From Macrobrachium rosenbergii (lineage: Eukaryota > Arthropoda > Malacostraca > Decapoda > Palaemonidae): 64,000 nt of DNA. Position numbers and translations under genes: made by a program. Every line of letters begins with the position of its first letter. Positions within the stretch are counted from its first letter, which is position 1. The notes beneath the pieces are model-generated. The model made no database searches. It saw only the letters and a list, made by a program, of their open reading frames with translations, and had not been told where the DNA came from. The stretch lies in NCBI RefSeq assembly GCF_040412425.1, contig NC_089795.1, forward strand, positions 82,460,163-82,524,162, written 5' to 3'. This document shows positions 39,400-52,262 of this stretch, piece by piece.

Positions 39400-39462
39400 G
39401 AGTTCTAAGATTTCACATTGCATCTTCTTTTTTACTCTATTTTTTTAGGTGTCATATTAAAT
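39154..39462 (+). repeat. Three tandem copies of a ~103-bp composite unit
   Basis: Each unit is a (CT)n tract followed by GTGAGTTTTAAG, ATTTCACATTGCAT, a T-rich stretch and TTTAGGTGTCATAT. The unique portions are clearly homologous between copies, so the whole unit, microsatellite included, was duplicated. Confidence 0.9.
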
Positions 39463-39834
39463 TATGTGATGTTACCCATTAGTCATTAATCCGTTTATCG
39501 CCTTTAAGATGAGTGTTGTAATTCTCTCTTACACTCAAGAAGACTCCTGCACATTAAACACAGTATTTTCTAATATTCTCTGCACGTTTTCCAGAGAACC
39601 CCTTAAAATCCCAAAGCATTCGTTTACGTGTTTTTTTTTTCCCTTTAAGAAATTATAATACACTTTGTATGTTACTGTGATCACCTTGGTTATTAACCAA
39701 AGACCTTTAATTAATCAAGTATATGGTTTCTTTTTCCATTTTATGGTTACAATAAAGTTTAACCATTCAAAATAAAAAAGAACAGCTTTTTTATTAGCGA
39801 TTTCTGACGTGATCTTCCATTCTTATGGGACCGA

Positions 39835-39836
<2 letters not shown>

Positions 39837-39887
<51 letters not shown>

Positions 39888-39895
39888 ATATTTAA

Positions 39896-39942
<47 letters not shown>

Positions 39943-40053
39943 TATATACTAGAACTATAACCAGTTGCGGACCTTGACATATCATTTACTTTTCTTTCAT
40001 GTATCATGGAGGTTGATGAAGCTCTCGATAAGAGAGAGAGAGAGAGAGAGAGA
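39837..40053. repeat. (CT)n, (AT)n and (GA)n cluster
   Basis: CT at 39837-39882, AT at 39898-39940 and GA at 40031-40053. Confidence 0.95.
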
Positions 40054-40473
40054 AAGGTCTGCGTACTGATCCAAGTATAGAGGCATAGAATTATCACCAT
40101 CCGTACGGACTACTTCGAACCAGCAGCCTATTTTCTCTATACTTTGGATAATAAAGAATTCCGGTGGTAAAGGAGAGACAAGAACAGGCATAAATGAAAA
40201 CGATAACGGATTGAATGAAGAGAAACACAAAGATAATTGGGCGACAGAATCAAATGTTGTGAAGAAAAGGATAACCTTTAATAGTAGCAAACTTTGAGCG
40301 CGAGCGCGTTCGTAAATGTGCAACAAATCTTATAAGTCGGAGCAAGAAAAGAAGGAATATTTAACTTTTCCTATTTTTCTTTTGTGAACATTGCCGTTTG
40401 GAGCGAAACAGCTAAATATTCCACCTGTCATCCCTAAGTTCGAAAGGTGGTATTATTCAAGCAACATTTTTGT

Positions 40474-40474
<1 letters not shown>

Positions 40475-40539
<65 letters not shown>

Positions 40540-40614
40540 AGAGTAAAAGAAGAAGTAGATCTACTTTAGTTAAACATTAATAGTGAAGTGGCACTATCTA
40601 TCTATATCTATACA

Positions 40615-40678
<64 letters not shown>

Positions 40679-40691
40679 ATTGTGTGTTATA

Positions 40692-40755
<64 letters not shown>

Positions 40756-40761
40756 CATATA

Positions 40762-40822
<61 letters not shown>
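40475..40822. repeat. (CT)n and two (AT)n tracts
   Basis: CT at 40475-40536. AT at 40616-40672 begins after CTATACAGTATATAT, and a second AT block spans 40700-40822. Confidence 0.96.
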
Positions 40823-40824
<2 letters not shown>

Positions 40825-42918
40825 TAAATAAGAAAAGCAGTTTACACCACATAGAGTAATTTAATGTTGTATATCATCCATCATTAACTATTGTATTGGA
40901 TGCCAATTTTATTTAGTTTGTAGAATAATTCAGTACGAGGAATTATATTGACATTATTCTTTTCGGTTAGTACAGTCATTGAAATAATCTGCTTATTTTG
41001 ATATAGTCTTTAGTGTTTGCATTGTCAGTTCCTTGTATTTTCCATCGCAACCGTGTAAAGTGCTTTTACCAGTAAAATTTATTATTGATATTTGAATATT
41101 TTCTTCCAGGAATCGGCAACTTACGGCAGTTTAGAATTCTCGTTGAAATTCTGTTCTTTCGATATTTTTCGTGTGCCATTTTTACGTCAATACAAAATTA
41201 AATATTTTTGAATTTGCTTGTATTTATCGGATATTTTCGTCTTTCGTTACTTTGGTAGCTCTTTATTCTTTAAGCGTCTGTTTAGTTAGAGCTTAACTCA
41301 AGCTTAGGCATCGTTGTGTAGAAAGAGAGATATAAAGTCGCAAGTTGACAGTTTGCGTAATCTCTGCATTTATATGGACTCTCATTTTACGACTGCTCGG
41401 ATTTAGTTTTTGTATTTGACCTGTTTATCCAACCAAGGTCACCTGAAAAACACGAGTACTGTGGAATTCGGAAAATCTCTCTCCCTCACTCTTTCTCTTT
41501 ATTTTGACTTAATTTTGTGGTTTTATTATATTATGAATATGTATGTATTTATATCGGCATATATTTCATGTATGTTTATATTTATAAGATTGTACTCGCG
41601 CAAAAAAAAGGTACCGAATAATATTGAAACTTTATGAAAGAAAAAATGCTCGAGAGGCTCGAGAAGTTTAGGGCTAATGCAGCCAGACAGCTTTAATCTC
41701 CTAACACGTGACAGACACAGAAACCTTCCAGCCTCTCCAGACTCCCCCTCCCCTCCCCTCCCCTTTACCACTGTTTCTCACTCCCCCCCAATTCCCCACC
41801 CATTCCCCTAACCCCTACCTACTGCCCCTGACACATTCCTTGCCATCTCCAAATACATCTTTTGAGAAAGAGGTCAAGTGAAAGTGATCCTAATGGCTGT
41901 GTGGTAGTTTTCTAGAAAATGAAAACGTCGATAATGTCGCCTTAAAGAGATGAATGTGGACAGAGTCGTAACTTGACATTCATGGTTCCAGCAAAGCCAT
42001 GAATGATGAAGTCGACGAGAGTCTATAAAGTGAATTTGTATTTTTGTTTTGTTATGTTCCTTACACTTTGGAAAGTATATTTCTCATATTTAATTATCTT
42101 GATGCAAATTTTCAAATAGAAACGACGTATTTTAGGGGAACACACTTCACGCTGACTACAGGAATAACATGAATTCCGTATGGATCATTTCAAACGTACG
42201 AGCAAGTCGAATTTTTCACTCTGACTTCATAAGAATTCTAAGGTGTGTATGTGTGTGTGTTTGTGTGCGTATGTGTGTGTGTTTATACTAACGAAAAGAC
42301 AGAAGTATCGGTATTAGTTCGCGTGAGTGATCTCCAGATAGACCAAACTGAATAGAGAGGAAAAGCACCGGGACCTGAGCAAAGAAATAATCGCATCCCG
42401 ATTAATTTGCAGGTGAACTGAGGTTAAGCTCTGCGTCATTCTCGGCTTTAATGCTGCTATATTTAAGCAATTTGGCCGAAATAGATTAAGATGCTCAGCA
42501 AGGTCGTCTGCGGAAAATGAATGTTGGCGAATGAACTGACGTAGATGAGAGATTATGAGTGATTTGATTTCAAGAATGAAAGACAAGGAATGGCATGCTG
42601 CATATATTCGCTCCAACCCCTTATACTACTACTACTGCACTACTACTACAACCCTCTCTTATCCATTGCCGATGTATGAGGGTTATTTTTTTGTGGGGGG
42701 GGGGGGGCGGCCTGCTTATCAAGTTTCATGTTAATAAAAGGGAAACGTCACATCTTTATGTATTTGGATGCATTCAGTTTCGTGTTGTTTTTTTATTTTT
42801 AATTTTTTTTCCTCTTTTTGGAGAAACTCCGCATGACTGATTCATGTTGTCAGACACAGGTTACTCTTTTATCTCACTTGCATAGTTTGGGAATGGTAGA
42901 CTTTCATGCATACGTTAA

Positions 42919-42919
<1 letters not shown>

Positions 42920-42961
<42 letters not shown>
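42920..42961. repeat. (CT)n microsatellite
   Basis: CT tract of about 42 bp. Confidence 0.96.
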
Positions 42962-42964
<3 letters not shown>

Positions 42965-43302
42965 GCGTTTGTGTGAAGAGCAGCTGACCATGCAAGAGAT
43001 GAAAAGTGATTGTCCCTTTGCTCATTGAAAAACGGTTTCTCAATTACACTTTACATTGTTGGCATATTCGGGAAACTTGAAATTTGAAATGTTCTAATAA
43101 TATCAGCCGATGACGCTATACTGAGTAAGTTTAAGGTTTCGCTTTTGTGCAACGGAATTCCTGCTTTTTTTTCCCCAACGTTTGTATTGCAACGCAATTA
43201 ATTTGCAAAAAAAAAATCCTTTATGGAAACATCTTTATTGTACTCTGAAATTTTGTAACCAGCGTGTACATAGTAAATTTCTCATTGGATTTTATTAGCC
43301 TG

Positions 43303-43359
43303 AGAGAGGAGAGAGAGAGAGAGAGAGAGAAGAGAGAGAAGAGAGAGAGAGAGAGAGAG
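43303..43359. repeat. (GA)n with interruptions
   Basis: GA tract with A insertions, just upstream of the signal-peptide exon. Confidence 0.95.
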
Positions 43360-43454
43360 GATTCAAATCAGATCTGGATGTGCTTTGGGAAGATCACCTT
43401 TAAGCTTCTTCCACGTGACAACCCCATTATCCTGTCCCCCCCCCCTCCTCTCAG

Positions 43455-43688
43455 AAGTCTCTCCGGGGGCCTTCCTCTCTCTCTCTCTTCGACGCACACA
43501 GAAACCTACACACACAGTACAACGACGCCGCGCTCCTCTGCCCGTTGCTGACGCGTATACCACGCTGACACAGCCCCCTGCCTGCGTATATACCGCCACC
43601 AGGAGGGGATGCACCTTCGAGTGCATGAAGCTGCTTGCCGCTGCTGCTGCCTGGCCTGGGCTGCTGCTTCTGCTCCTGCCACTCAATG
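43455..43688 (+). CDS. Signal-peptide exon of an unidentified secreted or membrane protein
   Basis: A strong pyrimidine tract ending CCTCCTCTCAG precedes the exon. It contains about 170 nt of GC-rich leader, then an ATG at 43625 opening MKLLAAAAAWPG followed by six leucines and PLN. This is a textbook eukaryotic signal peptide with an n-region lysine and a long hydrophobic core. The exon leaves in phase 1 at a donor (CAATG then GTAGGG) ending at 43688. An earlier ATG at 43611 in another frame gives a Cys/Ala-rich peptide and is less convincing. Later exons were not found in the window. The gene could be the continuation of the 26.9-27.55 kb first exon. Protein family unknown. Confidence 0.45.
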
Positions 43689-43738
43689 GTAGGGAGGGGG
43701 GCCTTCCTTGGTAGAGGGAGAGAGGAATTGGATACCCA

Positions 43739-43739
<1 letters not shown>

Positions 43740-43807
<68 letters not shown>
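43740..43807. repeat. (CT)n microsatellite
   Basis: CT tract of about 67 bp starting about 50 bp after the donor of the signal-peptide exon. Confidence 0.97.
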
Positions 43808-43812
<5 letters not shown>

Positions 43813-43978
43813 AGCGTCGTGGCACGTGCCTTGAAGCAAATTAAATTTAGTGTAAGTAGCGCGTGGCCTTGAATTTTTTTTTTTTATTGATTTTAAGTTT
43901 TAGAAATTGCTCGAAAATGTACTGTTAAAGCATGTTGCATAAAACTATTCCATGCATACGCATTTGTTTACACACACG

Positions 43979-44103
<125 letters not shown>

Positions 44104-44479
44104 GAATAATAGAGTACAGCATACAGGCTTTTGAAATAATAAGTGTACATTAATTTCATATTTGTAAGATTATTCAGCATTCTTGACGACCTATAGAACT
44201 AAGTTTTATTCGGGGAAATAAAACAGTTTTTACCCGACAGATTCAGCTGGCTTCATGACAGTATTAAGTTTTGCTCCTTCGAGCAACCTGTAATTCAGTA
44301 AGATAGCTTCTTTGCAAGACGGTGATTTGGCATATTCTTATTTGCATTGAACTGTGACTAGTTCGTGCATTTGCATGCGGAGATGGTAGTTCTCTGTACA
44401 AATAGCGTCTGTAGCAGCCGTCCCATTTGTATTTGCAAAATATGTTTGTTTCAATACCTTGGCTAAATTTTCAACAAAT

Positions 44480-44481
<2 letters not shown>

Positions 44482-44565
<84 letters not shown>
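44482..44565. repeat. (AT)n microsatellite
   Basis: AT tract of about 83 bp between the LSM11 polyadenylation signal and the signal-peptide exon. Confidence 0.97.
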
Positions 44566-44567
<2 letters not shown>

Positions 44568-44679
44568 CACAAATGCGCTTTTATTCCCTTTGTACTCAGA
44601 TTGTGTCCGTTGCGTTTATGCAAATGTGTTGGAACAGTAATGGGAGAATTTTCCGTAAAACAGTTTTGAATAAAGACAA

Positions 44680-44901
44680 AATTTTTATTGATTAAAAGTA
44701 TGCAGAGGAGGTTAACAATGGTCATGAGAAGTCTGTAGGCAAAAATAGAAAAATAGTGTTCAATTGAAACAGCAGCTAACTTGTTTTAAGCTGTTATCAT
44801 CAAGTCCTTCTGTAATAAGATTATATTTCCTTCTGCCGATGCAAGATACAGATACTAAGTGTTTGAGGACTGAGAAACGGCGCTTTGCCTTTCTCTTCTC
44901 C
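44680..44901 (-). terminator. LSM11 3'UTR with AATAAA polyadenylation signal
   Basis: About 210 nt downstream of the minus-strand stop codon there is a canonical AATAAA (forward TTTATT at 44684-44689). It is the first good signal past the coding end and would give a short 3'UTR. There is no obvious GU-rich element, so the exact cleavage site is not placed. Confidence 0.5.
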
Positions 44902-45485
44902 TTACTCTTCAAGAACATTAATGAGAACGACGTTCTCCCCTCTAATGAAGAGTTGATTAACATGTCGGGTCCTTATTTCCCTCTTCTTCCTTTTCCTGAT
45001 TCTCTTCTTCTTTCCCCCTTCCTCTTCCCCTTCCCCTTCCCCTCCCTCGGTTGGTTTCTGCTCGAAACGATCCCTTTGGGAAAGATCCAGTCGGTGAGCG
45101 TCTCGGGCTTCGCTGGTCGAGGGATGCTCCCTGGACACCAGCCTCGATGCTCGTGCCCTTTGGTCGAGGCTTTCAACGCTGTAAGCGCCTTTGAGCTCAA
45201 GTTTTTTCTTGGGTATTGCCCCTGGGCCCTGTCTCTGTCTCTCGTCCTTGCCATGGGCCCGTCCCCTTGGCACTGTGCTGCGTATGCCGCCGCGGCCATG
45301 ACCACGAGATGAGGAGGAGGCTTGCGAAGTTGAAGGAACAACACCTTCGCTCTCCTCTTCGGGTTCCCACCACGATGGTCCCTCGCCACCCATCTCTGAT
45401 TCGTATTCTTCCGGCTCTGATGCGCTGCTGATTTCCCTGCCTCGAATCGTCAGGTCGCCGATGCACACAAAGTCGGAAACATCTC
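44902..45485 (-). CDS. LSM11: LSM11 homologue, last coding exon (charged linker and Sm2 motif)
   Basis: LSm11 replaces SmD2 in the U7 snRNP ring and, with LSm10, directs 3'-end cleavage of replication-dependent histone pre-mRNAs in the nucleus. The exon follows an acceptor ending TTTTCCAG. It completes a split glycine codon and encodes 193 residues to a TAA at 44902-44904. It opens with GDVSDFVCIGDLTIRG. An acidic stretch follows (EPEEYESE, EPEEESEG), then a Ser/Gly/Arg stretch and a strongly basic run (KKKRIRKRKKRE). It closes with TRHVNQLFIRGENVVLINV, which I recognise as the LSm11 Sm2 motif (human TRHINQIFIRGENVLLVHL). The long insertion between Sm1 and Sm2 is typical of LSm11 and absent from canonical Sm proteins. 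Identification rests on remembered family sequence. The opposite strand is also open here by chance. Confidence 0.9.
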
Positions 45486-46391
45486 CTGGAAAATTGGAAA
45501 TAGCAAGTCATTAGAGTACCTTCAGGTTATATGCAGAAAAAAACTACTATTAACACTAGTATTACTGAAGCTGATGCTGATGCTAAGACTCATGAATTAT
45601 CTTGGTCAAGTTCTCGTTATTGTTACTAGATATAAGCCACGCAAGTTTTTTTTTTTTTTACAGTGAATAGAGAATACTTTTTTTCACCAACTGAAGAACC
45701 TTAAAGTATTAGAAAGTAAACCTCATTAGTAATTAATCACTACAAATACAGTAATCATTAATTTCGGCCATGGAGGTCAAACTTGTAATTACGCGTAACT
45801 AAAGTATAGGGAACCCAGAGGCTCTGCGGGACATCATAATTATCTCTGTGGAGATTACTCTTTAATCATCAGCAATTGTGGTAGATTAAGATCCACTATT
45901 CTGAATAGTAAGTTGGACATATTACTGCAGTTTGGGTACGACAGTTGATGCATTTTTTGTTTGTTCGTTTACTCTCCTGTCGATGTGTCTTCTTGAATAT
46001 TTGCTGAATCACGAGTACTTACAGTAACCATACTTGCGTTATTGCGTGAAATTTTATATTGACATGGCCCAAAGGTGGAGGAATTTTTGGCATTTAAATG
46101 AGTTTACTTTGTTTTTCTGAAGGGACTTCAGGCATATGAAAAAGTTACCAACAATTTCCTGCATTGTTAAGAAATTTATTTTTCCTTGTTAAAGTGATAT
46201 ATAATATTATTTCGGATGGGACAGAGTACAACCAGTAATCAGGCTGAGAGGGAGGGGATTACTACTACATAAGTCAGGTAAGGAAAGAAATGAAGTGTAG
46301 CATAAGATAAAAAGCGTATGGTGGACTTTAGTTACGTATGGCACCGCTGTGCTAGCACCCTATTGTATATCGATGCTATAAAGCATAAAAA

Positions 46392-46394
<3 letters not shown>

Positions 46395-46450
<56 letters not shown>
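46395..46450. repeat. (CT)n microsatellite
   Basis: CT tract of about 56 bp in the last LSM11 intron. Confidence 0.97.
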
Positions 46451-46452
<2 letters not shown>

Positions 46453-48655
46453 GGGCCTTAGGGAAGGAAGTTCTTAGGTTGTAAATTACGACGATCACAT
46501 TTTTTCAATGTCACGGTATTTTTAGTTTTTAATCTTTGTTTACTTTCCGTCAAATGTAGTTTATCATCGATACAAGCTGGCCAGCAGTAATTCTTGCTTC
46601 GTCCATTTCATCACGTGCTTTATTACCACTTGGCTACAATAAAGACTATATGTTTTCTGCGCATTAATTTATTGTCAGGAAACTGGAGTTGATTTTTGCC
46701 ACTGAAAATGTCTTAAAAAATAGCTTCACACTTGCTCGCAGTTCCGTATGACGCACAATGGAGCGAGAAGTGAAACTGCGGTGGGTTCGCTTTGGCGTTC
46801 GTTTCTGTCGAGTTTCCTCGCCTCGCTCGTTTTCCTTGCCTTGCTCGTCCACGCTCCGTTTACCACCCCTTCCCCCGTCTCTCTCTCTCACTCTCTCTCT
46901 CTCGTCCTTCACACCTCTCGTGAGATAAGTATGAGAACATAGCATTTCCTTCTCACATTGTTCTCGGCTTCCCTTACTGTATACTCTCTTATTTTTAGTT
47001 GTCGAGAGCATGCAGTGACTACAACGACCTACTCTCACGCAATTCTGACTCACTTTCCAACTTCAATCCTCCGAGACGCGACAGGCTGAAAGCAGTCGCA
47101 CTCTAAAAAGTCACATACAACAAGTCCTTAGATATGCCCAGTAACAGCAAGCATAGTGCCATGAATATCACACGAACGTTAATCACATATAGAATTTAAA
47201 CTCTGTAACATTCAGTTTTAACAGAAAGGGACAACAGAAAAGCGAAACCTTTAAATTTAGCTGGACTCTGTACAGCTTCCTAAAAATGCTCGGTCGTTAA
47301 AGGCACTGGCAGAAGACACTAGGGAAGAAGTAGGTTACCTACTAGACTTAATGACTACACGATGACTTGTGCCGATGAACATTCATCGCACTGAGTATCC
47401 CAGGTGAAATATTTCGCCATATTACGGTAAATCCTTCGTCAGCCTTGCCAGTCACCAACCAACCCTTTGCTTGGTGCAACCCTTTCCAGGAACGACCAAA
47501 CTGAAGTATTTCTGTCAGTCAGAAAAAAAGGCCAGAGAGAGAGAGAGAGAAGGAGTTGAACTAATGTGATGGGATGCAGCTCATTTCCTTTCGGATGTCT
47601 GTGGTTCCTTGTGTTTTGCCATTGAAGTTAGGAACTTTAACTTAATAACACGACTTTCCACGATACCAGATAACAACAACTCAAAAGTTAAGGGACGTAT
47701 TCCGGAAAGCAAACTGAATGTTCGTTTCCTACTTACTAACTTCTAGAGACATCTTTTACAGAGGGTCAAACACGTGCACGGCCGAGGCACGCTTACGCTC
47801 TTCGCTTTTTGTTTGTCACAAATCTCGTTACACGCGAAAAGAAAGAAATGGCCGTACCGTCGTGAGTGTTAAGAATAGGCAAAAATAATTTTCTTTGGAA
47901 AAAAAGAGGTTCAGTCTATTATTTGTGATCCCATACGAAGGATTTGAGAAAGATTTTGAATGCCTTTGGAAAAAAATAATTGAAAAAGTAAAGCGATAAG
48001 CCTTGAGGAAGTGTATAGATAAATTAACTTTATTCTCAATGAGACTGGTGAAGAGTATTCCAGGTATCTTTACTGATTACAACAGACAACGCCGCAGATC
48101 GAAGATTTGCTTCAACAAAGTTACGATCCAATCCATTACCTGCACTTGATAACTTATTACCAAGTTTTCAATTATTATAATAAATAAAACCTCTTGCATT
48201 TTCCCACCGCCATTGCGAAGAATGGGACGAAGATGTTTTGATTAGTGACTGAATATCGGTCCAGAAAGTCTTGTTTCAGTTTCTGAGTGAAATATATGTG
48301 TGGTGCATCATTTGATTTTATATAATATATAAACGACGGCCTCATAATATGAACAGAAGGTCTACCATTCGATGTTTCTTTATGGAGACATAATAAAGAA
48401 TATGTCATGTTAGAATCCACACAACTGTTCTCTGATCATTGTTCAGATGTATTCTGTTTAACTCGGTGTAATTCAGTGACGAACCAGTAGTATTTAAAAG
48501 AATTTAAAAAATGTATACAGAACGCGGAAAATGTGTGCCGGAAAAACATGAAATACTTATCAGTGAGGAATGAGAGATACTGCCCATGATAAAGTTAAAA
48601 ATAAGTGTCTGTTGGAAAATGATTAATGTACGATTCTACATTCGTTTTCTATATG

Positions 48656-48800
48656 CAACGAATGGACTTAGCGGATCGAGCGGCAAGAGAAGGGACTGTT
48701 ACCTTTGCACCTTTACTTTCATCTTCTTCCATAATAGGGCTCATTCCCCAGCCCATCCGACGTTCAAGTGAGGAACTTTTCTCCCCGCCACAACCGTTTG
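48656..48800 (+). pseudogene. Remnant of non-LTR retrotransposon RNase H C-terminus
   Basis: A short frame reads RMDLADRAAREGTVTF and then APLLSS, resembling the conserved end of the RNase H domain in Jockey/I/R1-type elements (consensus GNE.AD..A..A). The upstream catalytic part and the reverse transcriptase are absent, so this is a fragment. It lies in an LSM11 intron on the opposite strand. The match is a short motif, so confidence is modest. Confidence 0.3.
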
Positions 48801-48995
48801 TCTGTCGATGGTAATTCCGAAATTGCACTGTTGCTAAAAAGACGAAAGCTACGGGACTAGGAAGTAGGTGTCACACGAGAGAGAGAAATTTCCATGCAAT
48901 GGAGAATAAAGGGGTCTCCAGTGTTGGGGTCCTGGATGTAGAGAGAGAGAGGGGCGTGGATATGAGAGTGAAGGTGTAGCAAGAACCCAAGGGAA

Positions 48996-49190
48996 TGGGA
49001 TGGGGATGGGAGGGGGAAGCTGATTGGGGAAGAATAACTTGGGGTTTTTGGGGGGCCCCTTGACACACTGATCGTGAACTTACCCCACTGACGCACGCTG
49101 ATCTTGGCCTACTTACGTCAACCCCACCTCTATAACCCCCACCTCACCCGGCCACCCACCCCACTCAAACCCTTCCTATTACCTTTCCTA
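48996..49190. repeat. G-rich then C-rich composite with TGATCTTGGCCTACTT
   Basis: G-runs at 48996-49056 precede TGATCTTGGCCTACTT (49099-49114) and a C-run-rich stretch to about 49190. The 16-nt string is identical to one at 53281-53296, which also follows a G-rich tract. Confidence 0.6.
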
Positions 49191-49442
49191 ACGCCGTCAT
49201 CACATTCTCACCGACAAAAGCACTTTTATTTGATTCCCTTCTTTCACCGCCACCAACAGGCTGACATTTCTTTGAACATTCTCGCGTGCGGTGCGCGTTT
49301 GCGTGCTTGTGGTTTCCTTTTCGTCCAAAACTCCGCCGCTGTTTTCCTTGTTCGAATGACTTTCGATCTCCCTTCATCGTTACATTTTCGTTGTTACTTT
49401 CACCGTCGCTTTCGGGTCTCAGGTCTTCTTCCCTCTTACGTT

Positions 49443-49449
49443 ACTTTCT

Positions 49450-49480
<31 letters not shown>

Positions 49481-49729
49481 TCTTTTCGTGCATATTCTCC
49501 ATCATCATTATTACCTGTTCGGGTGAATGTTCTCTCCCATCTTTTCGTTCTTAAAGCAGTCGTGTCTTTCGCTTTCCACAGGAATCCCTTTCGATCGTAG
49601 TGCGACGCCAGATAACCTGCTATCAGTCAGCCCTTTCCTTCCTGTTACAATTTTATTCGATTAATTTTTGGGGCTGGGTGTTAACAAGTATATTTTTTCC
49701 CATATTTTATATTACTTTCTAGATTATTG

Positions 49730-49788
<59 letters not shown>
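49443..49788. repeat. Two (CT)n tracts
   Basis: CT at 49454-49480 and 49735-49788, in the last LSM11 intron. Confidence 0.95.
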
Positions 49789-49790
<2 letters not shown>

Positions 49791-50449
49791 ATAGCTGCAG
49801 TAGCCTATACTGATTTTCTCGTTTTAATGATGTGACTGGTCTACCACGTTATTAGTAAATATCACTGCATGTTGTGGTATTTCGATTTTCTGGTCAAACT
49901 AATAGTTTACCAATTTTTCACCAGACTATTATCACTACTGTTACTTTCACTAATATTAGTTCATGTAATACTAAGCAGAGACAGGTGTATTCCCTGAAGA
50001 AAAACAAGACTAAAGGTGGGGCGTTCGCTCCGAAGTGTTTGCAAGTTGGGTGGGGGTGGGTGGGAGGGGGTTTGGTTTGTGCAACGAACAACAATAACAA
50101 TGAGTTGAGCTCCCTCCCCCCCAACCCCCTCCATGCTATGCTTCACTTCCCTCCCAAGGTTTCAAGAGAAATTTGGCTCGCAAGGGGGAAATAAAACTGA
50201 GAGCTAAACCGCCATGTATAAGTGATTATGCTATCACTCCTTGAGCTTCGATCCTTCGCACGAAGAAGGATTTCAGTAGGATATCAAAATATGAAGGTGT
50301 AAACCCTTTCGTTAGTCGAATTTTCATCTTGACGTCCAGGCAAACAACTCGTAGGCGAAACTCGTCTCCTCTAGCTTTCACTCTTCTCCCTTCACACCCC
50401 TCCCATTCATATCCCCATTCCATCTACCCCGTGCAGGTACCTGCTGGTG

Positions 50450-50457
50450 TCTCTCTG

Positions 50458-50495
<38 letters not shown>
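50450..50495. repeat. Interrupted (CT)n
   Basis: CT tract with G and T interruptions. Confidence 0.93.
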
Positions 50496-51177
50496 AGACG
50501 ATTCCTTCTCTTTCGCACCACCACTCCTCCCACACCCCTCCCCTTCCCCCGTACCTCAATTCCGCTCACACAACTGCGTGAAATCTGGCTATTTTCGCCG
50601 AACCCACCATTATTACCGGAGGGGTTGTAATCTCTAAGCCAAGTGGCGTGTGGTTTTTAACTTTCGCTGTATGATGAAGAGAGAGACACTACAGGAGTGC
50701 AAGCACGAGCGTGTGTGCGCGCACACGCGTGTTTAAAAGACGCACGAATGGATATCTATGGATGGGTGGATGGATTCAGGCAGTGTGCCGGAAAAGCGAC
50801 TTCGGTAGTCACAGTCACCTTGATTCGTTATGTGACTTTAGTGAAAGGCCCGTAGCAGGTATTCCTTCAGAATTCTCATGAACTGAGAAAAAATGGGGAG
50901 AAACTAACGCAAAAAAGAAAAGTATTAGAAACCGTGGGATATTCAAGTTTCTAATACTGGTAATCAAATCAGTAAGGTGACTGAAATCTCATAAAAGTTG
51001 TCTAATTGTGCGATTATGACCATTCCAGCTAATTTACTTGGGTTCGGATCTTATAGGTTTTAAGCGAAGATTATGAATTGATAAAAGTAGTTGAGCACTG
51101 AAGGGCGTATTTTCCTTTGAATTTTCAGTATGAAATATTTATGATCCATTTTAAAAACACGTTTCAGAGGAATATAC

Positions 51178-51179
<2 letters not shown>

Positions 51180-51242
<63 letters not shown>
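51180..51242. repeat. (AT)n microsatellite
   Basis: AT tract of about 63 bp. Confidence 0.97.
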
Positions 51243-51247
<5 letters not shown>

Positions 51248-51926
51248 TCTCGTATCATTTATGATAAAAACGATTATCATGCGATTCCCATGCAACTTGT
51301 TACACTAACCCCTGCCACCTGTTCGTACTGCTCGGTAACCATTTATGTGAATCAACGGCATGCCTCCACAAGATATCTGTTATTTATGTCCCAATAACAT
51401 GACAAAATGTGTAGTTTTTCTAGGTACAATATCTGAAAATCGGCTTCTCAATACTGATGCTATTGTAATGTACACATTTTTGTATGGTGGAATCCATACC
51501 AAATATTGCATGTAAATTTACCACCTCCTGATGGTAAAAAAATATCCCCTTGTATGGCTTCCCCGTATCGTAGCTACAAGCATTAGTGAGAGGAGAACTG
51601 GACTGTTCTTTATGAGAAAGAAAATTTGTGGTCGAGTTCTGGAGTCCCCAAGAGAAGCCCTGTGATTTTGCAGTCTTTACAGGTTCAGACTGAGCCACCT
51701 GTTGCCGAATCATACTGGGCGCGACTTTGTACGGGGTCTTCTTGCAAACTGAGGCTTAAGCTTAGGATGATGACATTTTGCATATTTAGCAAAGATGATA
51801 ACACAAGTTAAACAATCGTGAAATTCATTAGCCTTCCATACTGAAATTTATCTGCTGTATGTGATCTCGTTTGTAATTACACCCGAGTACAAATTTATGT
51901 TTTAAAGCTCTCAATATGTCTATCTG

Positions 51927-51928
<2 letters not shown>

Positions 51929-52011
<83 letters not shown>

Positions 52012-52018
52012 ATATATA
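51929..52018. repeat. (AT)n(GT)n compound microsatellite
   Basis: AT, then GT, then GTAT units. Confidence 0.96.
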
Positions 52019-52197
52019 TAAAGGCGTTGTGAAGAAATGAGGAACAAATGGCCTTCCCCGGCCTTGCGGAAATAGAAGAAGCCGCATAAATATGAGAAAA
52101 AACGTGAGCAAATTTTGACTGTGAAGCAAAGTTTGTGTGTCCCTTTGTTGTTGCCTTTGGCTGCACGCGTCAAAAAGGCCTCCGAAAGTAGGGCAAG

Positions 52198-52262
52198 AAA
52201 GGGCCCCGGGGGAGGAAGGAGGGGGTGGGGTGGGGGGGGGGGTGGGAATGGAGGGGGCTGGC
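52198..52262 (+). other. G-rich tract, possible G-quadruplex
   Basis: At least five runs of three or more G, including a G12 run, lie within 65 bp on the plus strand. Similar tracts occur at 32733-32763, 42694-42710 and 50046-50075. In the LSM11 transcript these are C-rich. Confidence 0.5.

Noticed and set aside
42314..42616. 100-codon minus-strand frame
   Set aside because: No domain, signal peptide or splice boundaries seen. Chance openness is likely.
43363..43839. 158-codon minus-strand frame
   Set aside because: Mostly (CT)n read as RE repeats plus the antisense of the signal-peptide exon.
44764..45312. 182-codon plus-strand frame
   Set aside because: Antisense shadow of the LSM11 last exon, whose identity is clear on the minus strand.
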